NCBI GenBank assembly: GCA_038748365.1
Contig: JBCDIZ010000004.1
Coordinates: 246,582-310,581, forward strand
Direction of reading: 5' to 3'
Origin: Alterisphingorhabdus sp038748365
GTDB taxonomy: Bacteria > Pseudomonadota > Alphaproteobacteria > Sphingomonadales > Sphingomonadaceae
DNA length: 64,000 nt
Both the position numbers and the translations under genes were made by a program. Below the pieces are notes generated by a model that had not been told where the DNA came from, searched no databases, and worked only from the letters and a program-made list of their open reading frames with translations. Position 1 is the stretch's first letter. Each line of letters opens with the position of its first letter. This document shows, in pieces, positions 18,110-27,231 of the stretch.

Positions 18110-18850
18110 TTATATCGATATATAATAGTTCAATATCAACAATATTAGAGGAGATAATACAAGATAGCACAATATTCTACCATAAAGTAGCGAAAAAATA
18201 GTTTCATTGACACGTGATCCGTTCTCTATCGAGAAAGATATCAGTGGCTCCAATATAAATGCCATCAATATAGTGCCGATTCCTGTAATCATCCCACTTG
18301 ATTGTAATATAATAGGTGCACTATCCATATAATTCATAGCTATCATATTCAGCGAGAACGCCGGTACTGCATAGGCGGAAACTATGAGACTGCTCACTAT
18401 AAATGGTTTCTTACGAATGTTTCTTCCAGGAATCACTGGGAAATTATACGTTTCCTTGAGATCATTAATTTTTGTTTTTGTCATAAGTGTAAGAATTGAA
18501 CCAAAAATTGACCCGCTTTTCTGGAAAGTAACAATTAAGCCGAGATATGTATAAAATATTGTCCTATAGAAAATAATCAATATTATCACACATATACCTG
18601 CAGCGAGAAGGCTTGCAAGAGCTGTATATAATAGTAAATTTATCTTTTGACTTATCACTATAAAGCCAAGCAGCGGCGGATAAACGAATGCAAAAAGGCG
18701 AGATACAACAGTACTAACATAACTCATCGTATAGCCGATTGCATTATATTGAGAATAATAGCCCGCATGTTTAGCAACTACAGAAGCGCAATCAAAGAGT
18801 ACAAAAAAGCTAAAGGTAACACATACTAGAACTTGCACTGATATCAGCAT
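18110..18850 (-). CDS. Amj/DUF2837-like membrane protein, putative polyprenyl-linked oligosaccharide flippase
   Basis: A 246-residue protein with about six membrane helices and strongly AT-rich coding. The pattern SVVAKHAGY...SRLFAFVYPPLLG near the N-terminus, and LQSSGMITGIGTILMAFILEP near the C-terminus (given here as key residues QSSG, TGIGTIL, EP), match what I recall of the DUF2837 family. The founder of that family is Bacillus subtilis Amj (YdaH), an alternative lipid II flippase. No Wzx (MATE/MVF) protein was found in this locus, so this gene could fill that job. It overlaps the upstream Wzy-like gene by 7 bases. The family call rests on recalled motifs and needs a profile search. Confidence 0.6.
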   Translation of the reverse strand: MLISVQVLVCVTFSFFVLFDCASVVAKHAGYYSQYNAIGYTMSYVSTVVSRLFAFVYPPLLGFIVISQKINLLLYTALASLLAAGICVIILIIFYRTIFYTYLGLIVTFQKSGSIFGSILTLMTKTKINDLKETYNFPVIPGRNIRKKPFIVSSLIVSAYAVPAFSLNMIAMNYMDSAPIILQSSGMITGIGTILMAFILEPLISFSIENGSRVNETIFSLLYGRILCYLVLSPLILLILNYYISI

Positions 18851-19974
18851 TGCTCGAACTCTTCAGACTTTAGCCCTGCTAACGCTAAAGTAAATAGCAA
18901 GAATACGATAAAGTTATCCAGAAAATCACCTGAAAAATTTGCACCGATGAATATTGGAAGTGTTGCAAGATACATCGGCTTAGTGGCAATTACTCTTAGA
19001 TATATAATTGCTAAAATTAAACTTATGAATACAAAAAGTGGACCGTAGTAGAAATATGATTCGGCAAATATGTTATGTGGGTAATTACCGTATGTAATGT
19101 AGAAAACAGTTGGGCCGTAATAATCAAATATTTTTTGAGGCGTAATGATATTTATAATCATATCAATTATTACGTAATAGCGGAAACTCTCAGACTGAGC
19201 ATTGATGTCAAACCTAAGGCCGCCATTTTCTTGATCAACAAGAACATACAAAAAACGCTCGACGTCAAAATAGATAAAAGCACCGATAACAACGATTATA
19301 CCCGCAAGGATAAAGTTTTTGCGATTCTGGTGATATAACAAAGCTGCTAACGAAATGGCCATTGTAATAAAGCCGCCGCGAGATTCGATTTCCAGTAGTA
19401 ATAATATGGTAAGCACTACAAGAATTGCTAAAATTAAGTATGAGAACCTTACGTTTTCTCTGAACGCTTTTAGAGAAATGCAGATAAGTATGAAAATGAA
19501 TATACGGTATAATATATTTGGACCAAATAAGGCATAAAGCTGATTATTTTGATAGTTAGCAAATGAAAGTATTGTTGCTGAGAACAATATTAACGCTATC
19601 GTCAACTCTTTTGAATTGGACTTATGTATAATGCGTATTGAAGGAATCGTCGGTATTAATGCGATCATGAAGAATGGCCAGTACTGATACCGATCTAAGT
19701 ATATACTGGGAGACGAAGTAGTTATGGCTGCTGCTATTAGAGGAAGGAGTGCTAGTATTATTAACAAAAAATATCCGAGTGCTCTTCGCTCATACTCATA
19801 GAATTCATTATATGTGAAAAACAGACATATGATCGATACAGGGAATATTAGATAAATGTCTAATAGATTGGCGTTGCCAACAAATATAAGTGCTGTACAA
19901 GCAATTATCTGAATTATTGTACGTAAACTTATAGCAGATTGAGACTGCGAATAATGTGCGGCAACCTGCTGCAT
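18844..19974 (-). CDS. Wzy-like polysaccharide polymerase candidate (polytopic membrane protein)
   Basis: About 376 residues with ten or more hydrophobic helices and a loop containing YYGPTVFYITYGNYPHNIFAESYFYYGPL. That loop resembles the large periplasmic loop of O-antigen polymerases (PHNxxxE). No longer domain signature is recognisable, as is usual for Wzy. I prefer the ATG at 19974, just after the preceding stop. A TTG at 19995 would give 383 residues and overlap the sugar transferase gene. Base composition is far more AT-rich than in housekeeping genes nearby, consistent with horizontal exchange of the serotype-determining core. Confidence 0.7.
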   Translation of the reverse strand: MQQVAAHYSQSQSAISLRTIIQIIACTALIFVGNANLLDIYLIFPVSIICLFFTYNEFYEYERRALGYFLLIILALLPLIAAAITTSSPSIYLDRYQYWPFFMIALIPTIPSIRIIHKSNSKELTIALILFSATILSFANYQNNQLYALFGPNILYRIFIFILICISLKAFRENVRFSYLILAILVVLTILLLLEIESRGGFITMAISLAALLYHQNRKNFILAGIIVVIGAFIYFDVERFLYVLVDQENGGLRFDINAQSESFRYYVIIDMIINIITPQKIFDYYGPTVFYITYGNYPHNIFAESYFYYGPLFVFISLILAIIYLRVIATKPMYLATLPIFIGANFSGDFLDNFIVFLLFTLALAGLKSEEFEQC

Positions 19975-19978
19975 TTTA

Positions 19979-20704
19979 TTATAGTGATTGTACAACGGTA
20001 TCAGAACCTGGCGGGGCTGCAGGCTTCAAAGAGCTCTGGCGCAAACAAACATCTAACAGATTTTGATCTACGTTCAATTTCACCAATCGTCTATGAAGGT
20101 TCATGAGAGCTTGCTTTTTGTTCGCTATTCCAATTATTGTTTGTAGGATCAGAAATATATCAAAAGATAATGTCTGATTGCGGACATAGATGATAGCAAA
20201 TCGGCTTTTATATGGCCTGATGATCTGGTTATATAGTAGATCGGGGTTTTGAGAGCCTTCAAGAATATCTCCTTCGTCGGAAAATACGATGGACGCTATA
20301 TCAGTAATGCCAGGTCGGGCTGTAAGCAGTTCACGTTCCTCTTCAGTGTAGCGCGCTGTATCTGCCGCCACATTAGGTCTTGGACCTACAACACTCATAT
20401 CCCCAAGTAGGACATTCCATAGCTGCATGAGTTCGTCTAACTTGAAGCGGCGAATGAATTTGCCCACAGTCGTAATGCGTTTGTCGTCAGATGCTGTGGA
20501 ATCTACACCTGACTTATCGGCATTGATTACCATTGACCGCAGTTTCACCATTTTGAACGGAACACCATTCTTGCCTATTCTATTTGCAATATAGAATGGT
20601 GAGTGCCGGTCCTGCAGCCAGACCAAGAACATCATCATCAGCAACAACGGAGACAATATTAATAGGCCGCTCGATGCGGCCAGTATATCAAATAGTCGCT
20701 TCAT
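19979..20704 (-). CDS. Initiating sugar-phosphate transferase (WcaJ/PglC family)
   Basis: Transfers a sugar-1-phosphate from a nucleotide sugar to undecaprenyl phosphate, the first committed step of repeat-unit assembly at the inner membrane. Seen are the start KRLFDILAASSGLLILSPLL (one re-entrant hydrophobic helix), the conserved KLRSM, the catalytic DEL in FKLDELMQLWNVL and GDMSVVGPRP. At 241 residues it lacks the N-terminal helices of WcaJ/WbaP, so it is the short PglC-type core plus a C-terminal extension of about 50 residues. With the CapD-like dehydratase, an N-acetylated deoxyaminosugar phosphate is a plausible substrate. Confidence 0.92.
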   Translation of the reverse strand: MKRLFDILAASSGLLILSPLLLMMMFLVWLQDRHSPFYIANRIGKNGVPFKMVKLRSMVINADKSGVDSTASDDKRITTVGKFIRRFKLDELMQLWNVLLGDMSVVGPRPNVAADTARYTEEERELLTARPGITDIASIVFSDEGDILEGSQNPDLLYNQIIRPYKSRFAIIYVRNQTLSFDIFLILQTIIGIANKKQALMNLHRRLVKLNVDQNLLDVCLRQSSLKPAAPPGSDTVVQSL

Positions 20705-20737
20705 GTCTTTATCTCAGTTCAACGGTTCAGAAAGGTC

Positions 20738-21616
20738 TCACAATGCGGAACGGATAGCTTCGCTTGTAAGCCCGTATTGCCCTCTCAAAAAATGCTGGTC
20801 CCCAACAATTGACGGCCCGCCGTCATTGATTGCGAATTGATTAAACTCGACTTGAGGAAGTGCCGCGCGCAGTTTCTGTCCAGCGCTATTTGGCATCACA
20901 TGCTCTTCAATCACCAGGATTTTTGAGAATTTGGCCAGTTCATCTAATATTGTTTCATTCGTTATCAGATCATGTCGAACCAGGCTATAAACAGCTACAT
21001 CCTGGTCCCTACCTTCGACTGCCTTTATTGCCAGATCGAGCAAACTACCAATAGCTACTAAAGCGACATTACCTTTATCCGTATGGCAGTAGAGGCCCTG
21101 TTTTTCCAAATCCGGTTTCAGTGCCGGACAGCTCATTTCCAATTTCTCAAGCCGTAAATAGCAAGGGCCATTATGAATTGCACAATCCTTAACGGCACTT
21201 ACAACCTGTTCGCTCGTAGCTGGATGATGAATTTGCAGACCAGGAAAAGTTGACAATATCCCATAGTCTTCAATGGCAAAGTGGGTGAAGCCCAGTTGTC
21301 CATATGTGAATCCACCACCAGAGCAAACCACTGTAACATTGGTGTTGTGGTAGATCGCTCCATTGCGGAACTGTTCCAGGCCACGCATAAAGCTGAAATT
21401 TGCTATCGAATAGCAAAAAACTTTCTTGCCCATAAGGGAAAGGCCAGCGGCCAGCCCAAGCATGTTCTGCTCCGCTACGCCGACATTAATATATCTGTCC
21501 GGGAAATCTGCCTCAAATTGGTTGAAAATTCCAAAGCCTAGATCGCCAGTAAGAAGAATAACATCCGGGTCTTCTGCCATCAGCGCTAGCATAGTCTTGA
21601 CGAAACTGTCTCTCAT
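20738..21616 (-). CDS. Transketolase C-terminal subunit (pyrimidine and C domains)
   Basis: A 292-residue protein covering the pyrimidine-binding and C-terminal domains of transketolase. The segment VGVAEQNMLGLAAGLSLMG carries the Glu that activates thiamine diphosphate. It pairs with the upstream gene for the N-terminal half; the two overlap by 4 bases. Two-subunit transketolases occur in archaea and in some antibiotic and polysaccharide clusters, where they transfer a two-carbon ketol unit. Here the pair lies inside a sugar cluster, so it may attach or remove a two-carbon branch on a nucleotide sugar. That role is inferred. Confidence 0.88.
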   Translation of the reverse strand: MRDSFVKTMLALMAEDPDVILLTGDLGFGIFNQFEADFPDRYINVGVAEQNMLGLAAGLSLMGKKVFCYSIANFSFMRGLEQFRNGAIYHNTNVTVVCSGGGFTYGQLGFTHFAIEDYGILSTFPGLQIHHPATSEQVVSAVKDCAIHNGPCYLRLEKLEMSCPALKPDLEKQGLYCHTDKGNVALVAIGSLLDLAIKAVEGRDQDVAVYSLVRHDLITNETILDELAKFSKILVIEEHVMPNSAGQKLRAALPQVEFNQFAINDGGPSIVGDQHFLRGQYGLTSEAIRSAL

Positions 21617-22425
21617 GATTCTGCAATTTCCTTCAGAGCTGCTGTCCGCTCTTCGTCGTCAGGCGACCTGTAATGCCAAAGAACCTGGTTTTCCATGAAG
21701 GAAACGCCTTTCCCTTTGACTGTATCGCATATGATGACCGTAGGCTTACTATTCTCAGGGGCCTGTCTCATTGCGCCTATCAAGGCTGTATGATCATGTC
21801 CATCAGTCCTTTTAACCGTCCAGCCGAATGAGCGCCATTTGTCCTCAAAAGGCTCCAGAGCCATGGTTTTCTCTATAGAGTGAATAGACTGGAGCTTATT
21901 ATAGTCGATTACAGCCAAGAGGTTATTCAGCTTGAAATGTGACGCAAACATTGCAGCTTCCCATACTGAACCTTCATCGCACTCACCGTCGCTCATCACT
22001 GTAACCACACGGCGCGTATGACCATCCAACTTTGAAGCGAGAGCCATTCCTGTCGCAATAGATAGCCCCTGGCCCAAAGAGCCAGTGGAAACTTCCACTC
22101 CATTTATGCCTTTATGGGATACATGTCCGGACATGATTGACCCGTTGATGTAATGCTTATCAAGCATTTCCTCTTCAAAGAATCCTACACCTGCCAATGT
22201 CGCGTAGACAGCTGCTCCAGCATGGCCTTTCGACAAAATGAATCTGTCACGATCAGCCATGTGAGGGTCTTGCGGATCGACATTCAGCACTTCGCCATAG
22301 AGCACTGCCATGATGTCCGCTATAGAGAGGCAGGATCCAACGTGCGAGCTTTTGCCGTGCGACGTCATCTTTACAACAGATTGCCTGATAAATTTTGCCA
22401 GACTCTGCGTATCATTGTGTTTCAT
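21613..22425 (-). CDS. Transketolase N-terminal subunit (diphosphate-binding domain)
   Basis: A 270-residue thiamine-diphosphate-binding half of a split transketolase. Seen are SKGHAGAAVYATLA, the GSLGQGLSIATGMALA loop and the metal/ThDP motif SDGECDEGSVWEAA...DYN. It is translationally coupled to the C-terminal subunit and follows a DegT aminotransferase gene by 5 bases. A housekeeping transketolase is a single chain of about 660 residues, so a dedicated sugar-modifying enzyme is more likely than a pentose-phosphate enzyme. Confidence 0.9.
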   Translation of the reverse strand: MKHNDTQSLAKFIRQSVVKMTSHGKSSHVGSCLSIADIMAVLYGEVLNVDPQDPHMADRDRFILSKGHAGAAVYATLAGVGFFEEEMLDKHYINGSIMSGHVSHKGINGVEVSTGSLGQGLSIATGMALASKLDGHTRRVVTVMSDGECDEGSVWEAAMFASHFKLNNLLAVIDYNKLQSIHSIEKTMALEPFEDKWRSFGWTVKRTDGHDHTALIGAMRQAPENSKPTVIICDTVKGKGVSFMENQVLWHYRSPDDEERTAALKEIAES

Positions 22426-22429
22426 ATCG

Positions 22430-23539
22430 CTATCTCGAATAGAATGATTTGATGCAGTTTGATACTTCGGCTATTTCATCATCTGTCAGCGCCATATGCA
22501 AAGGCAGAAGTAGCAACTGAGAGAAATATTCATCTGCATAGGGTGCATTACGAAGCTCGGTTTCGCAGATTTCCGAGACACGTTGGCCGCCCCACTGAAT
22601 AATTGTGCCGATGCCACATTCACCAAGATATACCTTTAGCTCATCTCGCTGCTGGGCATGGATTTCGTAATTCTGGAAAATACAGTATTCGCCGTCAGCC
22701 TCAAGGCTTGGAGGTTTGGGTAATCTCAGATGCTCCACATCTTTCAGATGCGAATTGTAAATCTCGGCCATTTCTCTGCGCCGCGCCATAATCTTGGGGT
22801 AGTCTTTCATAACGATAGAAAGAAAAGCAGCTTGCAAGTTATCCATTCGGGTGTTGCGGCCCCACATCACCGTTTTGCCAGTAGCTGGGTCACGACCATG
22901 GTCGCGAGCCGATAAAGCCCACTCGGCAAGCTCTGAATTATCGGTAATGATTGCCCCTGCATCGCCCAAACAACCAACTACCTTTGCAGGATAAAAGCTA
23001 ATGCAGCCGCCAACACCAAATGTTCCCGCATTCCGGCTTTTATATTTTGCCGCCAAGGCCTGTGCGGAATCTTCAACCAGAAACAGGTCATGCTCGTTAC
23101 ATACGGACAGGATTGCATCCATGTCAGCAACACGTCCGTTCAGTTGTGTAGGCATTACGCCTACAGTTTTTGGCCCAATAGACTGAGCGAGTGAGGCGGG
23201 ACACATTGTCAGGGATTCGTTAAAATCAATCGCGACAGGAACTAATCCGTTTTCGACGGCAGCTGACGCCGTCGCTGACATGGTATGATCCGAAACCAGG
23301 ACCTCTCCACCGCGCTCTTTACCAAGAAAGCGTATAATAAGCTCGAGAGCGTCAGTCGCGTTTGCAACGCCAATTGCATGTCGGGTTCCTGCTACTTCAG
23401 CAAGTTCTGCTTCGAACTCTCTCAGATCAGACTGCATAATGAAAGCGCCGCGACGACCGACATCTTCCAAAACTTTGCTAAATTCTCTCTCATATGCCGT
23501 ATACACAGCTGGATAATTAAAGAACGGGATGTTTGGCAT
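22430..23539 (-). CDS. DegT/DnrJ/EryC1/StrS family sugar aminotransferase
   Basis: PLP-dependent enzyme of 369 residues that likely aminates a keto nucleotide sugar. The region VEDSAQALAAKYKSRNAGTFG is followed by ISFYPAKVVGCLGDAGAI, where the Lys in FYPAK is the Schiff-base residue. This is the aminotransferase pattern rather than the dehydratase variant with His. Its substrate could be the 4-keto-6-deoxy sugar from the CapD-like enzyme. It is flanked by the split transketolase and a GNAT acetyltransferase, a common trio for building N-acylated deoxyaminosugars. Confidence 0.92.
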   Translation of the reverse strand: MPNIPFFNYPAVYTAYEREFSKVLEDVGRRGAFIMQSDLREFEAELAEVAGTRHAIGVANATDALELIIRFLGKERGGEVLVSDHTMSATASAAVENGLVPVAIDFNESLTMCPASLAQSIGPKTVGVMPTQLNGRVADMDAILSVCNEHDLFLVEDSAQALAAKYKSRNAGTFGVGGCISFYPAKVVGCLGDAGAIITDNSELAEWALSARDHGRDPATGKTVMWGRNTRMDNLQAAFLSIVMKDYPKIMARRREMAEIYNSHLKDVEHLRLPKPPSLEADGEYCIFQNYEIHAQQRDELKVYLGECGIGTIIQWGGQRVSEICETELRNAPYADEYFSQLLLLPLHMALTDDEIAEVSNCIKSFYSR

Positions 23540-23553
23540 GTTGTCTTCCCCAA

Positions 23554-24177
23554 TTAAGTAGATGCTTGATGCGTTTGACAGACATAAACACGGATGTTGC
23601 TGCCACGATGCAGTTCGATAGATCCTGAATATTCCCCACCATGCTTTTCGTAGAACTTTGCCGCTTCGGTTAGCTGCTCACCAGTCGTAACCTTGAATTT
23701 GGGAATGCCGGATTGATGAAGTCGGGTTGAGAAGGCTGTGAACAGAGCACTACCCACGCCTGATCCTCTGGATCCATCAGAAATCACTATGTCCATCAAT
23801 TCCGCACCGGGCAGGTCATAGAGTTCGTTTTTAGAAGGATAAAATAAGGTTTCAAAGATTTTTCGAACAGTTTCCAAGCTGAATATCTTGGGCAGAAGAA
23901 TAAATGCCGCTTTCACACCCCTTTTGAGGATAAAGTCCTTATAAAATTTTCCAGTGTCCAATGTTCCGAGGAGGAACCCTTGCGTCTCATCATTCCGTTT
24001 ACTCACAAGGAAAATGCCGTAGTCTGACCGGGCACCATGCTCAAAAATCAGTCGCATGATTGAAGGACCTAAAGAACTCAGGAATCCTTGCTGTAGACCG
24101 GATAAATGCAGATCGGCACATTTACTGAGGATGTCCGGCTCGGTCGGGTTTGCCAATATTGAGCTTTCCTGCGTCAT
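23554..24177 (-). CDS. GNAT-family N-acyltransferase
   Basis: A 207-residue acetyltransferase. The central DIVISDGSRGSGVGSALFTAF holds the acetyl-CoA loop (R/Q-x-x-G-x-G/A), and FKVTTGEQLTEAAKFYEKHGGE is the typical C-terminal strand and helix. It probably acylates the amino group installed by one of the two adjacent DegT enzymes, as in bacillosamine and related pathways; the actual sugar is unknown. The ATG overlaps the methyltransferase stop as ATGA. The downstream DegT gene starts 14 bases after its stop. Confidence 0.88.
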   Translation of the reverse strand: MTQESSILANPTEPDILSKCADLHLSGLQQGFLSSLGPSIMRLIFEHGARSDYGIFLVSKRNDETQGFLLGTLDTGKFYKDFILKRGVKAAFILLPKIFSLETVRKIFETLFYPSKNELYDLPGAELMDIVISDGSRGSGVGSALFTAFSTRLHQSGIPKFKVTTGEQLTEAAKFYEKHGGEYSGSIELHRGSNIRVYVCQTHQAST

Positions 24178-25022
24178 GAGGCGGCCTTAGCCGGCATAGA
24201 AAGCACAAAATAGCCTGAGATCGCTTCGTCATCTCCATCGTTACAAAGATTTTCCTCACGAAGCTTTTCATTGGTGAATGGCTTGATATCTTCGGCTGAA
24301 ACCTTGCTTAGGGTCAGGCCCGCATCAGAAAAAAGCCGCTTATAATGTCCGTGCCGCAACCGGTTCTGGAAATGATTGCTGTGATTATGTCGTGCCCATT
24401 CTTTTGCAGAATATTGAAGAAAATTATGGACAGTAATGCTCTTGTCCGTGTGTGCATAATGATCAGAATAATCTATCTTTGAAGAGATTGCTCCCGTGGG
24501 CTTCAGAACGCGGATCAGTTCATGGCAAATCTTGGCTAGATCGGCTTCTGGTATGTGTTCCATAGTATTTGTAGAAATGCACAGATCGAAAGTATCGTCC
24601 TCGAAGTGAGTGTTGCGCATATCCACTGGAGCGAGGTAGTCAATTTTGTAAACATCCTTGAGCTCTTGGAAAGAGTGTACAGATCTACCATCAATAGCTG
24701 CGCCTAGTTTCAAAAGCTCGGATATCGCATCGTTCACCTGATCGAAGTCTACCATCTTATTCAGGTCAACAACCACTTGGTTTATGCCTGTACTGGTCAA
24801 GTACAGATTCTGAATGAGAGATTTTCCTGCGCCAAACTCAATAACATTTCTGGCATTACGTGAATTTATGATTTGTTCATGAAATAGCCATTCTTTTTTT
24901 ATTTCTTTGGCTATGACACGGGATCTACCGGTTACATATTTCTGAGTCAGGTACAGAAGATTGCCTGGTACTCTGTTCAAAATACCGAACAGCAAGCTTT
25001 TTAGTTCCCAATTTATCTGCAC
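24174..25022 (-). CDS. Class I SAM-dependent methyltransferase
   Basis: A 282-residue protein with a SAM-binding glycine motif VIEFGAGKS in the first third, then FDLCISTNTMEHIPEADLAKICHELIRVLKPTGAI. That is motif II/III of type 11 methyltransferases (the DLCIS strand plus EHI). The C-terminal part, rich in His and Asn (HNHSNHFQNRLRHGHY), may form the acceptor site. In this cluster a sugar or polymer-capping methyl transfer is likely. It is transcribed between the second DegT gene and the GNAT gene. Confidence 0.88.
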   Translation of the reverse strand: MQINWELKSLLFGILNRVPGNLLYLTQKYVTGRSRVIAKEIKKEWLFHEQIINSRNARNVIEFGAGKSLIQNLYLTSTGINQVVVDLNKMVDFDQVNDAISELLKLGAAIDGRSVHSFQELKDVYKIDYLAPVDMRNTHFEDDTFDLCISTNTMEHIPEADLAKICHELIRVLKPTGAISSKIDYSDHYAHTDKSITVHNFLQYSAKEWARHNHSNHFQNRLRHGHYKRLFSDAGLTLSKVSAEDIKPFTNEKLREENLCNDGDDEAISGYFVLSMPAKAAS

Positions 25023-25043
25023 GGCTATGTCCTCAGGAGCAAT

Positions 25044-26162
25044 TTACAGTGAATTTGCAAACAGGTTTGCAATAGCATCAACGTAACGATCATCTACCTT
25101 ATTGTTCACAGGGAGCGATACAATCTCTCGACAGCGCTGCTCCGCATTCGGACATTGTCCTGGTGTATAGGACGCTTTTTCCCATTCTGACTTTTCCAGG
25201 GGGTGTATCGGTGAAACATACCAGTTGGCCATCTCCAGTCTGGCTGTCCGCGCCTTATCGAGGAGAGCATCTTTGTCAACTACTCTAAGAGGGTAACGCG
25301 CATATACTGCTTCTGTATCTGCCAATGGCTGCGGATGTGTGACTTGCTTCGAATTGATGCGTTCTGAATATGATGCTGTAATTTCGCGTGATCGGGCTGC
25401 ATACTCGTGAATATAAGCAAACTTTCTGTCCAGAATTTTTTGAGAAGTGCGTGCCATTCGCATTGAGAAGTCTGGCGAAACATCGTTCGCTGACAATGGG
25501 GAATAATTGCCCTTTGCCAATTTGAACCTCGAGAGCAGGCGAAATGTATCGCGTAGCCACCAGAAAAGCGCTGGTTGATACAGAATGGAAAAAACCCTGT
25601 ATTGAAGTGCGAGTTGCATATCCTGCAGCACTGAACTCTCGGCGAATTCTGACCGAATATTCGCTATCGCTTTGGCCAGTTTATCGTCCCCGGTATACGC
25701 ACTGCCCCCGACACCGCAGATCAGAGGTTTACCCCATTCATACGAATAAAAGGCAGCAGTCCCGATTGTGCCTACATATTCTCCGCGGAATTTTGACAGA
25801 AAGCTGTGGCAACAATCCTCAATCAAAGGCAGTTTGTGTCTGGTGGCTATATCAGTAATCGGTGCCATATCCGCTAGCAAACCAAAGGTGTGCTGAATGA
25901 CAATCGCACGGGTTCTGTCAGTTATCGCGCTTTCAACTGCCGCTGGGTCGATATTGAAGCCGTCTGGTTCTATATCTGCGTAGATTGGCTTTGCTCCTAT
26001 AGCCATAATTGCTTCAGGAACAGCAATGCATGTGAAAGCCTGGATAATCACCTCATCGCCTTCACGGACATCGAGTGCCCTTAGAATTACAGCCAGCGCA
26101 ACTCGACCTCGCGCGAATGTCAGGGCTTTCACCCTGTTCTCAAAGTTTACGTCCGAACCCAT
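25044..26162 (-). CDS. Second DegT/DnrJ/EryC1/StrS family aminotransferase
   Basis: A 372-residue PLP enzyme of the same superfamily as the gene at 22.4 kb but clearly a different subgroup. It has EDCCHSFLSKFRGEYVGTIG, then FYSYEWGKPLICGVGGSAY, in which the Lys of WGK takes the Schiff-base place. ADIEPDGFNIDPAAVESAITDRTRAIVIQHTFG is typical. Two aminotransferases in one locus suggest either a diaminosugar or two separate aminosugars in the repeat unit. The start overlaps the GT2 stop by 16 bases. Confidence 0.88.
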   Translation of the reverse strand: MGSDVNFENRVKALTFARGRVALAVILRALDVREGDEVIIQAFTCIAVPEAIMAIGAKPIYADIEPDGFNIDPAAVESAITDRTRAIVIQHTFGLLADMAPITDIATRHKLPLIEDCCHSFLSKFRGEYVGTIGTAAFYSYEWGKPLICGVGGSAYTGDDKLAKAIANIRSEFAESSVLQDMQLALQYRVFSILYQPALFWWLRDTFRLLSRFKLAKGNYSPLSANDVSPDFSMRMARTSQKILDRKFAYIHEYAARSREITASYSERINSKQVTHPQPLADTEAVYARYPLRVVDKDALLDKARTARLEMANWYVSPIHPLEKSEWEKASYTPGQCPNAEQRCREIVSLPVNNKVDDRYVDAIANLFANSL

Positions 26163-27190
26163 TGCGCACCTTTTTTGACGCGACGGAGCATCCCACTGAT
26201 GCTCCCGAATCCATAGGGAATGTGCGTAAGAAGGAAAATCGCAGGCATAATCAAGAAAAATATCGGATTTTTTTCTTTTTTAACTACAGGTACTGTAAAT
26301 ATTATGCTACCTAGTATATATGAAAACATAATTACTAGAGCGATTATCCAGAAATATGGAATGAAAAAAGATAGAATAATTGAAACTAAAAGCGAAATAA
26401 TAAACGCTAGCGGTATTAAATTTCGCCATGAGTATATTTTTCTTCCAACAATGCGGCTTATATAGAAGGGCGTAACACCGCCATCATACATCCATGATAC
26501 ATAGGAATTAATATCTGACCTTGCAAAATAGTCGCAAACAATATCCGTGCAGAGCAGTATCTTGCCGCCATGCGCGCGAATTCTGTGATTGAATTCGCGA
26601 TCTTGCCCTCTCAGCAAGTCACGGTCAAAATCCCCAATTCTGGCAAAAAGGTCTCGCGGAAACCCACCTCCGAAGACTGTATCAACTTCCATGACTACAG
26701 GTTTGGATTTGTCATTTGATAATGTTCGGTAAACAGCATTGCCGGCCGCAAATGGATTAGACACTGCATGTGCAATGGCGCGGGCGATAAGATTATCATC
26801 GCCTGGTAAAGTCCTGCGGATGCCGCCAACATTATCGGCGTCTGTAGTATTTAAATAATATACAGTCCTGTTAATATAGTCAGCGTCATAGATAGAATGA
26901 GCATCTACCCGTATGACTATCTCCCCCGATGCTTCAGCTATTCCCAGGTTTAATGCAGCAGGTTTGTTTCGCTCCGGATTATCTACAATTCTTATATAGT
27001 CATAGTCTTTGCGCAGATCATTTATGATACTGCGTGTGCTGTCAGTACTCATTCCATCAATAATTAATATTTCCAAATCGATATTTTCGATAATTCCATT
27101 AATTAATGATAATAAGCATTTCTTTATATACTTCTCCTCATTAAGCACAGGCATGATAATACTTACTTTGGATTGTGAGGGTTTTCCCAT
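26147..27190 (-). CDS. GT2 family glycosyltransferase with C-terminal membrane helices (ExoA-like)
   Basis: A 347-residue glycosyltransferase with a GT-A fold. The N-terminal VSIIMPVLNEEKYIKKCL and IDGMSTDSTRSII are followed by the DxD-equivalent IRVDAHS. Then GGFPRDLFARIGDFDRDLLRGQDREFNHRIRAHGG corresponds to the acceptor/base ED region. Two or three helices at about 250-320 place it at the inner membrane. The layout resembles succinoglycan ExoA. It is the only recognisable glycosyltransferase in the locus, which is few for a multi-sugar repeat, so others may be encoded elsewhere. Confidence 0.9.
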   Translation of the reverse strand: MGKPSQSKVSIIMPVLNEEKYIKKCLLSLINGIIENIDLEILIIDGMSTDSTRSIINDLRKDYDYIRIVDNPERNKPAALNLGIAEASGEIVIRVDAHSIYDADYINRTVYYLNTTDADNVGGIRRTLPGDDNLIARAIAHAVSNPFAAGNAVYRTLSNDKSKPVVMEVDTVFGGGFPRDLFARIGDFDRDLLRGQDREFNHRIRAHGGKILLCTDIVCDYFARSDINSYVSWMYDGGVTPFYISRIVGRKIYSWRNLIPLAFIISLLVSIILSFFIPYFWIIALVIMFSYILGSIIFTVPVVKKEKNPIFFLIMPAIFLLTHIPYGFGSISGMLRRVKKGAQWVRT

Positions 27191-27231
27191 TTTATATTTT
27201 CCAAGTGGTAAGAATTATGAAAAATTCATAA

